Assembly (NCBI GenBank): GCA_002011125.2
Contig: MTMF02000009.1
Coordinates: forward strand, 1 to 64,000
Source of the DNA: Candidatus Hydrothermarchaeum profundi
Lineage (GTDB): Archaea; Hydrothermarchaeota; Hydrothermarchaeia; Hydrothermarchaeales; Hydrothermarchaeaceae
DNA: 64,000 nt
Direction: 5' to 3'
Part shown: one piece after another, positions 55,942 to 64,000 of the stretch
Position numbering within the stretch: position 1 is the first letter of the stretch
Layout: the number at the start of each line of letters is the position of its first letter
Notes under the pieces: generated by a model
The model's database searches: none
What the model was told of the DNA's origin: nothing
The model's input: only the letters and a program-made list of their open reading frames with translations
Program-made: the position numbers and the translations under genes

Positions 55942-56907
55942 ATGAAACCGCTGAAAGCTACGCAGGAAGCCGTAAAGCAAGCGGCGAAAGTAATAAGAGA
56001 AGGCGGGCTAGTGGCATTTCCAACTGAGACAGTATATGGTCTTGGTGCAGATGCCTTAAACGCCATCGCCGTAGCTCGTATATTTGAGGTAAAAAATCGC
56101 CCTCATTTCGATCCTCTTATAGTGCATATAGCCGATTTTTCATCCTTAGAAAAAATTTGTTCTAGCTTAGATGAGAGAGCGAGAAAACTGATGGAGACCT
56201 TCTGGCCAGGTCCACTTACTCTTGTTCTGCCTAAAACTCGGATTGTCCCAGATATAGTTACGGCTGGATTGCCCACAGTAGCTATACGGATGCCTTCTCA
56301 TCCTGTTGCACTAGACCTTATTAAGGAGGCAGAAACACCCATCGCTGCACCTAGCGCGAACCCTTTTGGCTATCTCAGCCCTACTTCTGCGGATCATGTA
56401 AAAGAGCAGCTCGGAGATAAAGTTGATGTTATACTGGATGGCGGCAAATGCCAAATTGGAGTGGAGTCAACTATAATTGATCTCGCAGGAGAAGAGCCTA
56501 CGATCCTTAGATTAGGAGGACTCCCTCTTGAGGAGATAGAGAAAACCATAGGTAGGGTAAGGGTAAGTACTAGCAACTCTCGGCCTCGTTCACCCGGACA
56601 GTTACCCTGCCATTATTCCCCTAGGACGCCTATAAAGATTTTAGATAAGAAAAATCTTAGAGTAAATGGGAAAAGGAAGGGGCTCCTAGCCTTTAAAACT
56701 CTGCCAAAAGATCACTCTTTCGAAGTCGTAGAAGTACTTTCCCCGAAAGGGGACTTAAGGGAGGCCGCAGCCAACCTATTTTCATGCTTACACAGACTAG
56801 ATAAAGCTAAGCTAGATGTCATCTATGCTGAACCTGTGCCTGAGGTGGGTCTTGGGAGGGCAATTATGGATAGGCTACGGCGGGCTTCTATGCGAGATAG
56901 TAGTTGA
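55942..56907 (+). CDS. sua5: Threonylcarbamoyl-AMP synthase (Sua5/TsaC)
   Basis: Makes threonylcarbamoyl-AMP from threonine, bicarbonate and ATP for the t6A modification of tRNAs that read ANN codons. The 321 residues include the YrdC domain with GGLVAFPTETVYGLGADAL, KNRPHFDPLIVHIAD, PGPLTLVLPKT, PSANPFGYLSPTSADHV and the Sua5 C-terminal domain from about residue 215 (SPGQLPCHYSPRTPIKIL). Long Sua5 form. The Kae1/Bud32 part of the pathway is not in the window. Confidence 0.94.
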   Translation: MKPLKATQEAVKQAAKVIREGGLVAFPTETVYGLGADALNAIAVARIFEVKNRPHFDPLIVHIADFSSLEKICSSLDERARKLMETFWPGPLTLVLPKTRIVPDIVTAGLPTVAIRMPSHPVALDLIKEAETPIAAPSANPFGYLSPTSADHVKEQLGDKVDVILDGGKCQIGVESTIIDLAGEEPTILRLGGLPLEEIEKTIGRVRVSTSNSRPRSPGQLPCHYSPRTPIKILDKKNLRVNGKRKGLLAFKTLPKDHSFEVVEVLSPKGDLREAAANLFSCLHRLDKAKLDVIYAEPVPEVGLGRAIMDRLRRASMRDSS

Positions 56908-56916
56908 GTGACATTT

Positions 56917-57840
56917 TCATACAAAAAGAACAGCCAAGAATGCTAAATAGCTTAGTAAGAGGAATAGGCCTTCTCTCCTTGATATACAGTTATCGGTCTT
57001 CATGAAGACGAGCATAATTGCAGTTATTATAATCATTATGGGAGTGCTTACATAAGCTGTTTTGTCGTCGACTAGAATAGGATTCACAACTACTGCTGCT
57101 CCTAAGATTAATATGATGTTGAATACATTGCTTCCCAGTATATTCCCGGCTATCATGCTAAGATAGCCTTTTTTTGCTGCCGCGATTGATACTGCAAGCT
57201 CCGGGACACTTGTGCCGAAAGCAACTATTGTAGCTCCTATAACTGACTCAGAAACGCCGATAGCCCTCGCTATAGCAACAGCAGAATCAACCAGCAGTAT
57301 GCTTCCAGTTAAGACGCCTACGAGCCCAACTAGTAAGTGAAATAATGCTTGGTTTAACTTCTCAGATGAATCTGGAGATAGAGTGGAGTCTGCAGGTCTT
57401 TTTACTGTATGCAGAACATAAAAGACAAAAATAGTGAGCAGTAGTAATCCTTCCGGTCGAGAAAGCATTCTTCCACTCAAAATTAGGATGCTTGATAATA
57501 GGGTGAGAATAAAGCAGAGGATACCGTTTTTAAATTCTATTTGCCTCCTTATTACTACGGGTCTAATAAACGCTGCTAGACCCAGAATGAGGGCGATATT
57601 AGCAATGTTTGATCCAATCACATTTCCTACTGCTACCCCTCCTACTCCAGATATAGAAGCATAGATAGATGAAAAAAACTCGGGAGATGAGGTTCCAAAG
57701 CCGACTATAACGGCTCCTATTACAAACTTCGAGACACCGAATCTTCGAGCAATCTTAGCCGCGCCTTCAGTGAAATAGTCGCTGGTGTATACGAGCATAA
57801 TCACAGAGAATGCCAAGATAATCAAGTCTACTATTACCAA
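56917..57840 (-). CDS. Sodium/calcium exchanger-type cation antiporter (YrbG family)
   Basis: A roughly 307-residue inner-membrane exchanger of the CaCA superfamily with ten or so helices in two inverted halves. The two alpha repeats are clear: GFGTSSPEFFSSIYASISG with GNVIGSNIANIALILG, and AFGTSVPELAVSIAAAKKG with GNILGSNVFNIILILG; the acidic residue in each is the cation ligand. I chose the TTG at 57840, six bases after GGTGA, over the TTG two codons upstream. Ca2+ against Na+ or H+ is the family function. Confidence 0.9.
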   Translation of the reverse strand: MVIVDLIILAFSVIMLVYTSDYFTEGAAKIARRFGVSKFVIGAVIVGFGTSSPEFFSSIYASISGVGGVAVGNVIGSNIANIALILGLAAFIRPVVIRRQIEFKNGILCFILTLLSSILILSGRMLSRPEGLLLLTIFVFYVLHTVKRPADSTLSPDSSEKLNQALFHLLVGLVGVLTGSILLVDSAVAIARAIGVSESVIGATIVAFGTSVPELAVSIAAAKKGYLSMIAGNILGSNVFNIILILGAAVVVNPILVDDKTAYVSTPIMIIITAIMLVFMKTDNCISRREGLFLLLSYLAFLAVLFV

Positions 57841-58121
57841 GCGCAATCACCTTTTTTCATCTATGTGTAAGTTGCTTATAATACATATTAGTGCCTAATT
57901 ATCTCATTAAAACTAGCGAATTATGAAAAACTATTCTCGAATTCTAAACAACTCAACAACTGGCAAACCTAAATTAAAATAATATCATTACTCATACCTT
58001 GAAGTAAAATATTGCCTATGGTTCTTCTTCTATTTTCTTAAGAAAAAACTGAGGAATCACATCGGGTAAATTTTTCCCTCTTCTATTTGTCCGTATTAAG
58101 TTAAAATCTAAAAAAGTTTTT

Positions 58122-58742
58122 ATGCTTTTATGTCCTTTTTTATCTGAGAGGGAGATGCCGCCTCCTGCTATTAAATCTGTGAGGGACCTGATTTATTGGC
58201 AGTATGCTAAAATTATTGCAGACTCTGCTGGAATGGGAAAGAGAAACTGGAGATTTATAATGAGTAGGTTCAAGAAACTCCAGCAGGAAGAGATTTTTTG
58301 GAATGAGATACGAGAGTATATCAGGGAACGGGAGAAAAATGACGAATGCATTTTCTGCGGTGTGAAGACTTCTCTAACTACTGATCATCTATTTCCACGT
58401 TCTATTGGCGGACCTGATACTGAGAAGAATATTATTTGGATATGCAAGAAATGCAATTCTTCGAAAGGTCGGAGGAGATTATATGAGCTTTGGACCCTTA
58501 AGAAAGGGTTAAAAGGGGCAAAATATGAAGTTCCAAGAATTGCTGAGGGAAAATATTTGAAGCTACTTTATGATGTCTTTGAAGAGAAGGGCATACTCGA
58601 TATCAAGGCAGATGAATTACCACAGAAGATGTGCCCAAGGTGTGATATTAAGCCCCTCTGTATAAAAGAAGATTCTGTTGAAAAGCTCTCACCTCTCTGC
58701 CTAGATGGAATTGCTACGGTGTGTTTTCAAAGTAATTTCTAG
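58122..58742 (+). CDS. HNH endonuclease-like protein
   Basis: A 206-residue protein with an HNH zinc-finger nuclease core: DECIFCGVKTSLTTDHLFPR near residue 73, IGGPDTEKNIIWICKKCNSSKG near residue 92 (shown in part: NIIWICKKCNSSKG), so both CxxC pairs, the His-Asp and the final Asn-Lys are present. The N-terminal 65 residues are helical and basic. A further Cys group MCPRCDIKPLCIKE near residue 172 may bind a second metal. Stand-alone archaeal HNH genes are often mobile or defence-related; no partner is obvious. The 280 bases before it hold no clear gene. Confidence 0.78.
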   Translation: MLLCPFLSEREMPPPAIKSVRDLIYWQYAKIIADSAGMGKRNWRFIMSRFKKLQQEEIFWNEIREYIREREKNDECIFCGVKTSLTTDHLFPRSIGGPDTEKNIIWICKKCNSSKGRRRLYELWTLKKGLKGAKYEVPRIAEGKYLKLLYDVFEEKGILDIKADELPQKMCPRCDIKPLCIKEDSVEKLSPLCLDGIATVCFQSNF

Positions 58743-58826
58743 AATTTTGGCTGCAGAAAAGTTTAGGGGAACATATTATCTTCTCTTAATAATCTTTTTA
58801 TATATTAAAATGAATAAATTTAATAC

Positions 58827-59126
58827 ATGCCTGTAACTATAACAACCCGGGTTGACGATTGGATTGCTAAGTTGATAGACGAGATAGCAAGGAGAGAAGG
58901 TATGGATAGGTCTACTGTTATGAGGAGATTCTTGCTAAAAGGGATCAGGGAATGGAGAATAGAGAGAGCTCTTAAAGAATATGAAGAAGGCAAGATAACT
59001 CTATGGCAGGCGGCTGAGAAGTGTAATTTACCCTTATGGGAGATGATAGACGAAGTTAAAAAGCGGATTATCCATGTTCCTTACACCTTGGAAGATTTGA
59101 AAGAAGATATAGAAGGCATTTCATGA
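58827..59126 (+). CDS. UPF0175-like ribbon-helix-helix antitoxin
   Basis: A 99-residue protein with an N-terminal RHH (PVTITTRVDDWIAKLIDEIA, RREGMDRSTVMRRFLLKGIR) and a UPF0175-type C-terminal helix-turn-helix region (EYEEGKITLWQAAEKCNLPL, WEMIDEVKKR). In this position it is the antitoxin and DNA-binding part of a two-gene unit. The next gene, a PIN protein, overlaps its stop by four bases (ATGA). Confidence 0.82.
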   Translation: MPVTITTRVDDWIAKLIDEIARREGMDRSTVMRRFLLKGIREWRIERALKEYEEGKITLWQAAEKCNLPLWEMIDEVKKRIIHVPYTLEDLKEDIEGIS

Positions 59127-59617
59127 TAGTTTCTAATGCCACGTCCCTCATCTATCTCGCTCGTGTAAATAAGCTAGACCTTCTTGAGCAGGTTTTTGGA
59201 GGAGTTGTAATACCTGAAGAAGTCAAGATGGAGGTAGTGGACAGAGGGAAAGAAAGGGAAAAACAGGATGCTTACCTAGTAGAGAAGGCCATAAAGGATG
59301 GATGGATAAAAGTCTCTAATGCGAGGCAGATAGAAATTCCTATACCGCTTGGGAAAGGGGAAGAAGCTGCAATAAGCCTAGCTAAAAATCTTGGTATAGG
59401 CGGGATACTAATAGACGAATCTCGAGGGAGAACAGTTGCGGGTATTATGGGATTAAAAGCTAAAGGTACTATCTTTGTTCTTTTAAAAGCTGTAGAGAGG
59501 GGACTCATGGATTTTGATGATTTTCTGAAAACTCTTGAGATCCTCATAAAAGAGGGATTCCGACTTAGGGAGGAGGTTTATGTTAGCATATGGGAAACTA
59601 GTTACCCAAAAAATTAA
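59123..59617 (+). CDS. PIN-domain toxin (DUF3368/VapC-like)
   Basis: A 164-residue PIN nuclease. Acidic positions of the fold are seen in MIVSNATSLIYLARV (Asn in place of the first Asp, as in the DUF3368 group), VIPEEVKMEVVDRG, LGKGEEAAISLAKNLGI and ILIDESRGRTVAGIMGL. It overlaps the UPF0175-type antitoxin gene by four bases, the classical order of antitoxin then toxin. Target RNA unknown. Confidence 0.85.
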   Translation: MIVSNATSLIYLARVNKLDLLEQVFGGVVIPEEVKMEVVDRGKEREKQDAYLVEKAIKDGWIKVSNARQIEIPIPLGKGEEAAISLAKNLGIGGILIDESRGRTVAGIMGLKAKGTIFVLLKAVERGLMDFDDFLKTLEILIKEGFRLREEVYVSIWETSYPKN

Positions 59618-59654
59618 ATAATATGGGAAGTAATTTTTACAAATAGTGAAGGAT

Positions 59655-60908
59655 ATGGTAAATCTAACTAAACATAACTTCCATTGGCGAGAGGGCTTTT
59701 ATTATGGGTTTAAAAAGAAGAGGGATCTCTACTATAAGCTCTTGAAATATATTGATACAAAGCAGGTTCTAGGAATAGTTGGACTTAGAAGAACTGGAAA
59801 GACTGTTCTCCTAAAGCAGGTTATAGACTATCTAATAGAGAAAGGAGTGGAAAGGAATAAGATAGTATATTTTTCTTTTGATGAAGAACAACCTAGAATA
59901 GAGGAAATCTTAGAAGATTACCAATCAAGACAGGGAAAAGATCTGCTTGAACTTGGAGAAACCTATCTCTTCCTAGATGAAATTCAAAAACTCCAGAACT
60001 GGCAGAATCAAGTAAAATACTATTATGATGCCTATCCTAATGTGAAATTTTTTGTCTCCGGATCATCTTCTATCTTCCTAAGAAAAAAAGCAGAAGAATC
60101 TCTTGCTGGGAGGATTTTTCTCTTTTATCTTCCTGTTATGTCTTTTAAAGAATACCTCAGTTTTAAAGGGATGAATGAGATGATCCAGCGGCCAAGCGTC
60201 TTCGAGGAAAGGCTGCGGGCAGAAGTCTTAACGTATATGAAGAGGCAACTACCGGAGATAGTTAACGCTGATGATGACTTCATCCAACTTTACACCAACT
60301 CTATAATCTCTAAGATAATCTATGAGGATCTCCCAAAGGTTTTCCCTATAGAATACCGGGATGCCCTCAAGAGGATTTTAATGATAGTAGCGAACAACCC
60401 AGGGATAGTTACGGACTATGAAACTCTTTCAGGAGAACTCGGCTTAAGCAGGAAAACTCTTTCAAATTACGTTTCATACCTAGAAAATGCTTTTCTCATC
60501 CAGAAGTCCTACAATTTTTCTAGAAATCTTCTGACTAGCGAGAAGAAGCAAAAAAAGCTATATTTTAGTAATACCACCTTCTTGTTTTCTCTAGCTGAGA
60601 CCTTAGAAATGGGAAGGGCGGTAGAGAACCTCGTGGTAAACTTAGGTCCGGCTAAGTTTTTCTGGAGGAGTGGAAGACACGAAGTAGATGCGGTTTTGGT
60701 AGAGAATAGACGGATTACACCTGTAGAATCAAAATACCGAGGTGTAATATCTCGCAAAGATATCAGGGGGCTCTTAAAATTTATGGAGAAATATGACATA
60801 GAAGAGGGGTATATTGTTACAGAAAACACAGAGAAAATGGAACAAATAGGGAGAAAAAAAATAATTTATGTTCCACTCTGGAAGTGGCTTATCTACAAAA
60901 ATGTATGA
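59655..60908 (+). CDS. AAA_14/DUF4143-type archaeal ATPase
   Basis: About 417 residues of a P-loop ATPase widely multiplied in archaea and some bacteria. It carries Walker A GIVGLRRTGKTVLLKQVIDY near residue 35, Walker B YLFLDEIQKLQNWQNQVKYY near residue 105, SGSSSIFLRKKAEESLAGR, a winged-helix segment (LSGELGLSRKTLSNYVSYLE) near residue 270, and a DUF4143-type C-terminal nuclease-like domain with RSGRHEVDAVLVENRRITPV and ESKYRG near residue 345-365. The E-x-K pattern fits a PD-(D/E)xK-like fold. Function not established; association with toxin-antitoxin and mobile regions is common, as here. ATG at 59655; GTG at 59646 possible. Confidence 0.85.
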   Translation: MVNLTKHNFHWREGFYYGFKKKRDLYYKLLKYIDTKQVLGIVGLRRTGKTVLLKQVIDYLIEKGVERNKIVYFSFDEEQPRIEEILEDYQSRQGKDLLELGETYLFLDEIQKLQNWQNQVKYYYDAYPNVKFFVSGSSSIFLRKKAEESLAGRIFLFYLPVMSFKEYLSFKGMNEMIQRPSVFEERLRAEVLTYMKRQLPEIVNADDDFIQLYTNSIISKIIYEDLPKVFPIEYRDALKRILMIVANNPGIVTDYETLSGELGLSRKTLSNYVSYLENAFLIQKSYNFSRNLLTSEKKQKKLYFSNTTFLFSLAETLEMGRAVENLVVNLGPAKFFWRSGRHEVDAVLVENRRITPVESKYRGVISRKDIRGLLKFMEKYDIEEGYIVTENTEKMEQIGRKKIIYVPLWKWLIYKNV

Positions 60909-60971
60909 ATACAAATTGAATACATAAGAGTCAAAGATGAAAAATAATATTTAGAGGCCAATACTGCACCA

Positions 60972-61985
60972 TTATCTAAGTCTAAGAGTAGCGTAATGTA
61001 TCCCCATAGTGTGCTGTCCATAGTACATAAACCATGTGTTGTTTATCTTAACCAGAGTTGGATCACTAGGTGGATTTTGAGGGAATGAAGCTCCCTTAGG
61101 GCTAGTAGTGTAATCGAACTTAACCTCTTTGCTGAACTCATTGCCATCAAAAATAGTATGATAGATTCCCTTATAGGACCAGAAGTATAAGCGTACTGAG
61201 CCATCGTCCCATATTACAAGCTCAGGACCATCTAGAAAACCCTTAAATTCCCTGTTCCTGCTATCAAGAGCTATCCCCCTGTGAACAAAATTGAGGCCGT
61301 CCTTAGAGGTTGCCCAGAAGAAGAGCTGTGTATTCTCATTAGGAACATCAGCTGAATATCTCTGATTTATCGTGCCTCTATAAACCATTAGGTATTCATC
61401 ATCAATCCTTACCACAGTTGGTGACGCTACATTATCCAACTTCAGACCAGCATCGTTGATTGTATCAACTCTAATACCTGGTTCCTCATTCCACGTTATA
61501 CCATCCCGAGATATAGCACTCCTTATAACACCCCTATTCTGGTAGTACATCCTATACCCTGTTGGTACTGCAATAACAGAAGGGAAAGTAGCCCACTTCA
61601 TCCGTACCCCTTCTTCCTGAACCCAATTTACCCCATCATCTGATATCGCAGAGTAAACCTGGCCCTCAAAACCAGAAACCTCCGGCTCAGGACTATAATA
61701 CATCCGATATTTCCCTTCCTCCAGCCTGATAACCTCTGCGTCTGCATACCTCCCAGAGATAGCAACGCCACCATATTCCCATGCAATAGTCTTCTCAGGT
61801 TTAATCTCTTCCCTTGGCTTCTCTAAAGGTGGGATTACTTGCTCTTCAACTACTTGCGTAGTGGGAGGAGGAACTGAAAGCTCTTCTTTTTGTTCAACTG
61901 TTTCCCTGCCTAAACATCCAGATAAAAAGATTCCACCAAGAATTACTAATATTAATGCCAAGTAAAACCAGCGCCCCGCTCTCAT
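60972..61985 (-). CDS. Secreted lipoprotein with beta-propeller-like repeats
   Basis: About 337 residues: a lipoprotein signal (WFYLALILVILGGIFLSGCL, Cys near residue 24), a Pro/Glu-rich spacer, then repeated propeller-like blades with the signature YRMYY and SxDGxxW: SAISDDGVNWVQEEGV, YRMYYQNRGVIRSAISRDGI, ATSKDGLNFVHRG. This resembles five-bladed propellers of glycosidase (GH43/GH32-like) proteins. Without visible catalytic residues, a sugar-binding surface protein is as likely as an enzyme. I chose the ATG at 61985 because the upstream extension lacks signal-peptide character. Confidence 0.75.
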   Translation of the reverse strand: MRAGRWFYLALILVILGGIFLSGCLGRETVEQKEELSVPPPTTQVVEEQVIPPLEKPREEIKPEKTIAWEYGGVAISGRYADAEVIRLEEGKYRMYYSPEPEVSGFEGQVYSAISDDGVNWVQEEGVRMKWATFPSVIAVPTGYRMYYQNRGVIRSAISRDGITWNEEPGIRVDTINDAGLKLDNVASPTVVRIDDEYLMVYRGTINQRYSADVPNENTQLFFWATSKDGLNFVHRGIALDSRNREFKGFLDGPELVIWDDGSVRLYFWSYKGIYHTIFDGNEFSKEVKFDYTTSPKGASFPQNPPSDPTLVKINNTWFMYYGQHTMGIHYATLRLR

Positions 61986-62218
61986 ATAATGAGTTTTATG
62001 TGATTCTACATTAAAAGGTTTACAGATTATTATAATTTTTATGTTCCCCACTATGAGCCTATTATAGTAAGGCTACAAACCCGTGAAAAGAATTTAATAA
62101 GATTATAAGTGGAGCTAATCAAATACGTCTTTCTCTGACGAGCATTAAAAACTCTAAAACCCTTTTAGCAGGTAGTGACTAAATCTATGGAGATATTAAG
62201 GGGCTAATTTGCCGCTAT

Positions 62219-62656
62219 TCAAAGGTAGTCGATTCCTGAGACCGGGAACTTCAATCTAAAAATAAATCTAAAAGACATGATGACCAAAAGCAATGCCACC
62301 AGAAACAGAGAATTCCACAGATATAGAATATCTCTTTTCACCAAATAAAAAGCCATCATTATGCAAAAAACAAAGAGTGCGGTAAGAAAAGAAAATCTCA
62401 AAAAGATTACTACTGCTCTGGCGTAATCATCAGACACGACCTTGAGATAAGAAAATATGATAAAAGCCATTGAAGTGATGACGACAATCATTATAGAGTA
62501 GGCAATATAATACAAGCTACTCTTAAGTTTGAACAAAGAAGAGGCAAGAAAGTAAAATTCTATAAAAAATAAGCAGAACAAAAACCCATTAAAAATAATC
62601 TTAAAAGACAAATTCTTCGAATCAATGCTGGTTCTTGAGAAAGCCATAGTACACAT
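62219..62656 (-). CDS. Four-helix membrane protein, unrecognised
   Basis: A 145-residue hydrophobic protein with about four membrane helices (IIFNGFLFCLFFIEFYFLAS, IAYSIMIVVITSMAFIIFSY, FSFLTALFVFCIMMAFYLV, SLFLVALLLVIMSFRF) and short basic loops. No family is recognised. It lies in the accessory end of the window with no clear operon partner. The start at 62656 is uncertain; the Met three codons on is equally good. Confidence 0.5.
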   Translation of the reverse strand: MCTMAFSRTSIDSKNLSFKIIFNGFLFCLFFIEFYFLASSLFKLKSSLYYIAYSIMIVVITSMAFIIFSYLKVVSDDYARAVVIFLRFSFLTALFVFCIMMAFYLVKRDILYLWNSLFLVALLLVIMSFRFIFRLKFPVSGIDYL

Positions 62657-62751
62657 TTATCAAACACATATATTTTTATTTCGCCACCTTAGGATCCCCT
62701 CCCAAGTCCTAGATGCTCATCGGCTGGAAGCTGCTACTTTAGATCCTTACC

Positions 62752-63072
62752 CTATCCAAAAGCCCCAGCTATGGCCCATATCAAAGTTGTCACCAGAATT
62801 CCCACTATAATAATAGAGTATCTCGCTCTCCTATAATTGAAATCCCCTTTTCTTTTCATTTCATCTGTAGCACACGCCCCACTATAGGATGTTACATCAT
62901 AGAGATAGATATGGTGTGCAAGGCGTTCTCCCAATAGAATTACCACGGGATATGTCGCATAAATTGCCCACTTAAAGTCCTTCACAGCATATAAAAAGAA
63001 AAGAAGCAAATATAGAACAAAAAGAAGAGCTGGAGAACCATATTTCGGGATTCCACCATGACCGTTTGGCAT
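62752..63072 (-). CDS. Three-helix membrane protein, unrecognised
   Basis: A 106-residue protein beginning MPNGHGGIPKYGSPALLFVL with membrane helices at about 14-28, 35-50 and 84-104 and a polar loop (DVTSYSGACATDEMKRKGDF) in between. GGAGGGAAATG precedes the ATG, a good ribosome site. No family is recognised. It is nearest to the LRR gene on the same strand, about 90 bases downstream of it. Confidence 0.55.
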   Translation of the reverse strand: MPNGHGGIPKYGSPALLFVLYLLLFFLYAVKDFKWAIYATYPVVILLGERLAHHIYLYDVTSYSGACATDEMKRKGDFNYRRARYSIIIVGILVTTLIWAIAGAFG

Positions 63073-63159
63073 TTCATTTCCCTCCAGCTCACATCACATT
63101 TTACCTCTTTGAACTCTACCAGATGTCATAGCCCTGGATCTCCTGCTCGCATCATCAAC

Positions 63160-63999
63160 TCACAACCGTTTCTTATCTTGAGGCACTGGCGACCCTCCTA
63201 TGGACAACGACATCCCTTCCAGTTGGTCCTGCAATGACATAGGGTAAGAAACAAGGCACTCTGGCAGGAGTTTCTTAATCCTCGATTTCTCTTCCTCGGA
63301 GAATCTGTTGTGTTCGAGGTCTGGGCACCATATATCCTCGAGGTAGAGGCACTCAAGATTCTGCAGGTTGCTGATTTCATCAGGAAGGCTCCTCAGACGA
63401 TTGCACCTTAAATCAAGCGTCCAGAGATTTTTAAGCTCCCCTATCTGAGGGGGCAGCCTGCCCAGACGGTTTGAGGACAAGTCAAGATATTCAAGGCTTT
63501 TTAGTTTTCCGATATCCTCCGGGAGTTCTGTAAGCATATTATCCCTTAACAAGAGATATCTCAGTTCTCTGAGCTTCCACACATCCTCCGGGAGCTCCCG
63601 GAGTCCCAAGTCCCGCAGGTCAAGCATCACCAGATCCCTGTTCTCACAGAGCCCATCCAAGGAACTGCTATGCCTCGTGCCCAGGGCTTCTGGCATGCTT
63701 TTGTAACTGAAGTTCTGCACCCTTAACCTGTCGTCCACCACGATTTCCACTCTCCCCAGCATTTCACCGGGGCGATGAGACAAACCGTCTCTTGGTGTTT
63801 GAAACAACATAACACAGGTTGCGTCAACCTCCCATCCACCTTTAATCTTCCTCCGGTAGTCTATTTTTATACTGCCTAGATAATAAGACCCTTCCCCGTC
63901 TATCCGTATCCAACAGCAGTGCCTTCTCTCAAAGGGCAGGTCCTTCCAAAGCTCTTTATCTATCACATCAATTACGAACTCTACTGTAATGTCTTCCAT
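63160..63999 (-). CDS. Leucine-rich-repeat protein (5' end at window edge)
   Basis: Residues 1-110 of the 279 are a beta-rich domain without recognised relatives (FVIDVIDKELWKDLPFERRH, GEMLGRVEIVVDDRLRVQNF). Residues about 120-235 are LRR units of about 23 residues with the L.LPE.I..L..L..LDL pattern (LTELPEDIGKLKSLEYLDLS, LGRLPPQIGELKNLWTLDLR, LRSLPDEISNLQNLECLYL), the type found in bacterial and eukaryotic signalling proteins. No signal peptide. GC is well above the surrounding DNA, suggesting transfer. The ATG at 63999 touches the window edge, so the start may lie further out. Confidence 0.75.
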   Translation of the reverse strand: MEDITVEFVIDVIDKELWKDLPFERRHCCWIRIDGEGSYYLGSIKIDYRRKIKGGWEVDATCVMLFQTPRDGLSHRPGEMLGRVEIVVDDRLRVQNFSYKSMPEALGTRHSSSLDGLCENRDLVMLDLRDLGLRELPEDVWKLRELRYLLLRDNMLTELPEDIGKLKSLEYLDLSSNRLGRLPPQIGELKNLWTLDLRCNRLRSLPDEISNLQNLECLYLEDIWCPDLEHNRFSEEEKSRIKKLLPECLVSYPMSLQDQLEGMSLSIGGSPVPQDKKRL

Positions 64000-64000
64000 T

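Noticed and set aside
58018-58160. Minus-strand open frame ending NLPDVIPQFFLKKIEEEP
   Set aside because: It looks protein-like but has no start codon before a stop and runs antisense to the HNH gene; perhaps a remnant, not enough to call.

Overview
The window is archaeal chromosomal DNA, AT-rich over most of its length. CDC48, the archaeal/V-type ATPase subunits E and H, the small RFC clamp-loader subunit, MptA and MptE of archaeal pterin synthesis, PyrB+PyrI, CobY and CobZ, archaeosine enzymes (ArcS, RaSEA), aLhr-type helicase and stand-alone GuaA glutaminase all point to an archaeon of euryarchaeal type. MptA/MptE, nickel uptake with NikR, late cobalamin synthesis, ribose-1,5-bisphosphate isomerase and a membrane pyrophosphatase together suggest an anaerobe with H4MPT-linked C1 metabolism. 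I cannot name the lineage from the sequence. No tRNA, rRNA, CRISPR array or insertion sequence was seen.

Layout. 1-10 kb (mostly minus strand): CDC48 (cut by the window edge), a polynucleotide 5'-kinase, a coiled-coil protein, then an energy and ion block (R15P isomerase, ATPase subunits E and H, a TrkA-type K+ regulator, a K+-dependent membrane pyrophosphatase) and SecD/SecF. 10-24 kb: housekeeping genes (tRNA m1A methyltransferase, mptE, guaAa, pyrBI, ileS, rfcS, mptA, minD, phosphoglycolate phosphatase, a secretion ATPase) with a tandem pair of 96-residue membrane proteins and a tiny membrane/coiled-coil protein directly behind minD. 24-33.5 kb: a metal and cofactor block holding an ArsR-type regulator fused to a DUF4430/transcobalamin-like domain, a NiCoT-type transporter, NikR, a Cys-rich protein, a winged-helix regulator, and the run cobQ-cbiB-cobZ-cobS-cobY-trm112. 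Between the regulators and the cob genes lies the most unusual locus of the window: a 36-residue signal-peptide-like peptide gene whose Shine-Dalgarno sits in a hairpin, facing a 681-residue CHAT (caspase-like) protease across a shared hairpin terminator.

33.5-47 kb: prephenate dehydratase/chorismate mutase, a HEPN-MNT toxin-antitoxin pair, a membrane-anchored HTH regulator followed by a large secreted Glu-rich protein and a small lipoprotein, a DUF389 protein, an OB-fold lipoprotein, an MscS channel, RaSEA, HflX, and a redox group (HxlR regulator, metallo-beta-lactamase-type protein, DsbA/FrnE-like protein carrying a frameshift at an A7 run). 47.8-57.9 kb: an archaeosine synthase apparently split into two genes, a pyruvate-kinase-C-domain protein, a BASS-type transporter, a RuvC/RNase H-fold protein, an Lhr helicase, Sua5/TsaC and a cation/Ca2+ exchanger. 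58-64 kb is accessory: HNH nuclease, a UPF0175/PIN pair, a DUF4143-type ATPase, a beta-propeller lipoprotein, unrecognised membrane proteins and a leucine-rich-repeat gene whose base composition is clearly richer in GC than its surroundings.

How genes may work together: the pyrophosphatase needs K+ and sits beside a K+ regulator; nickel import, nickel sensing and corrinoid synthesis are neighbours; RaSEA and the two ArcS halves complete archaeosine in tRNA; and the peptide/CHAT locus looks like a self-contained peptide-protease system not explained by its neighbours.
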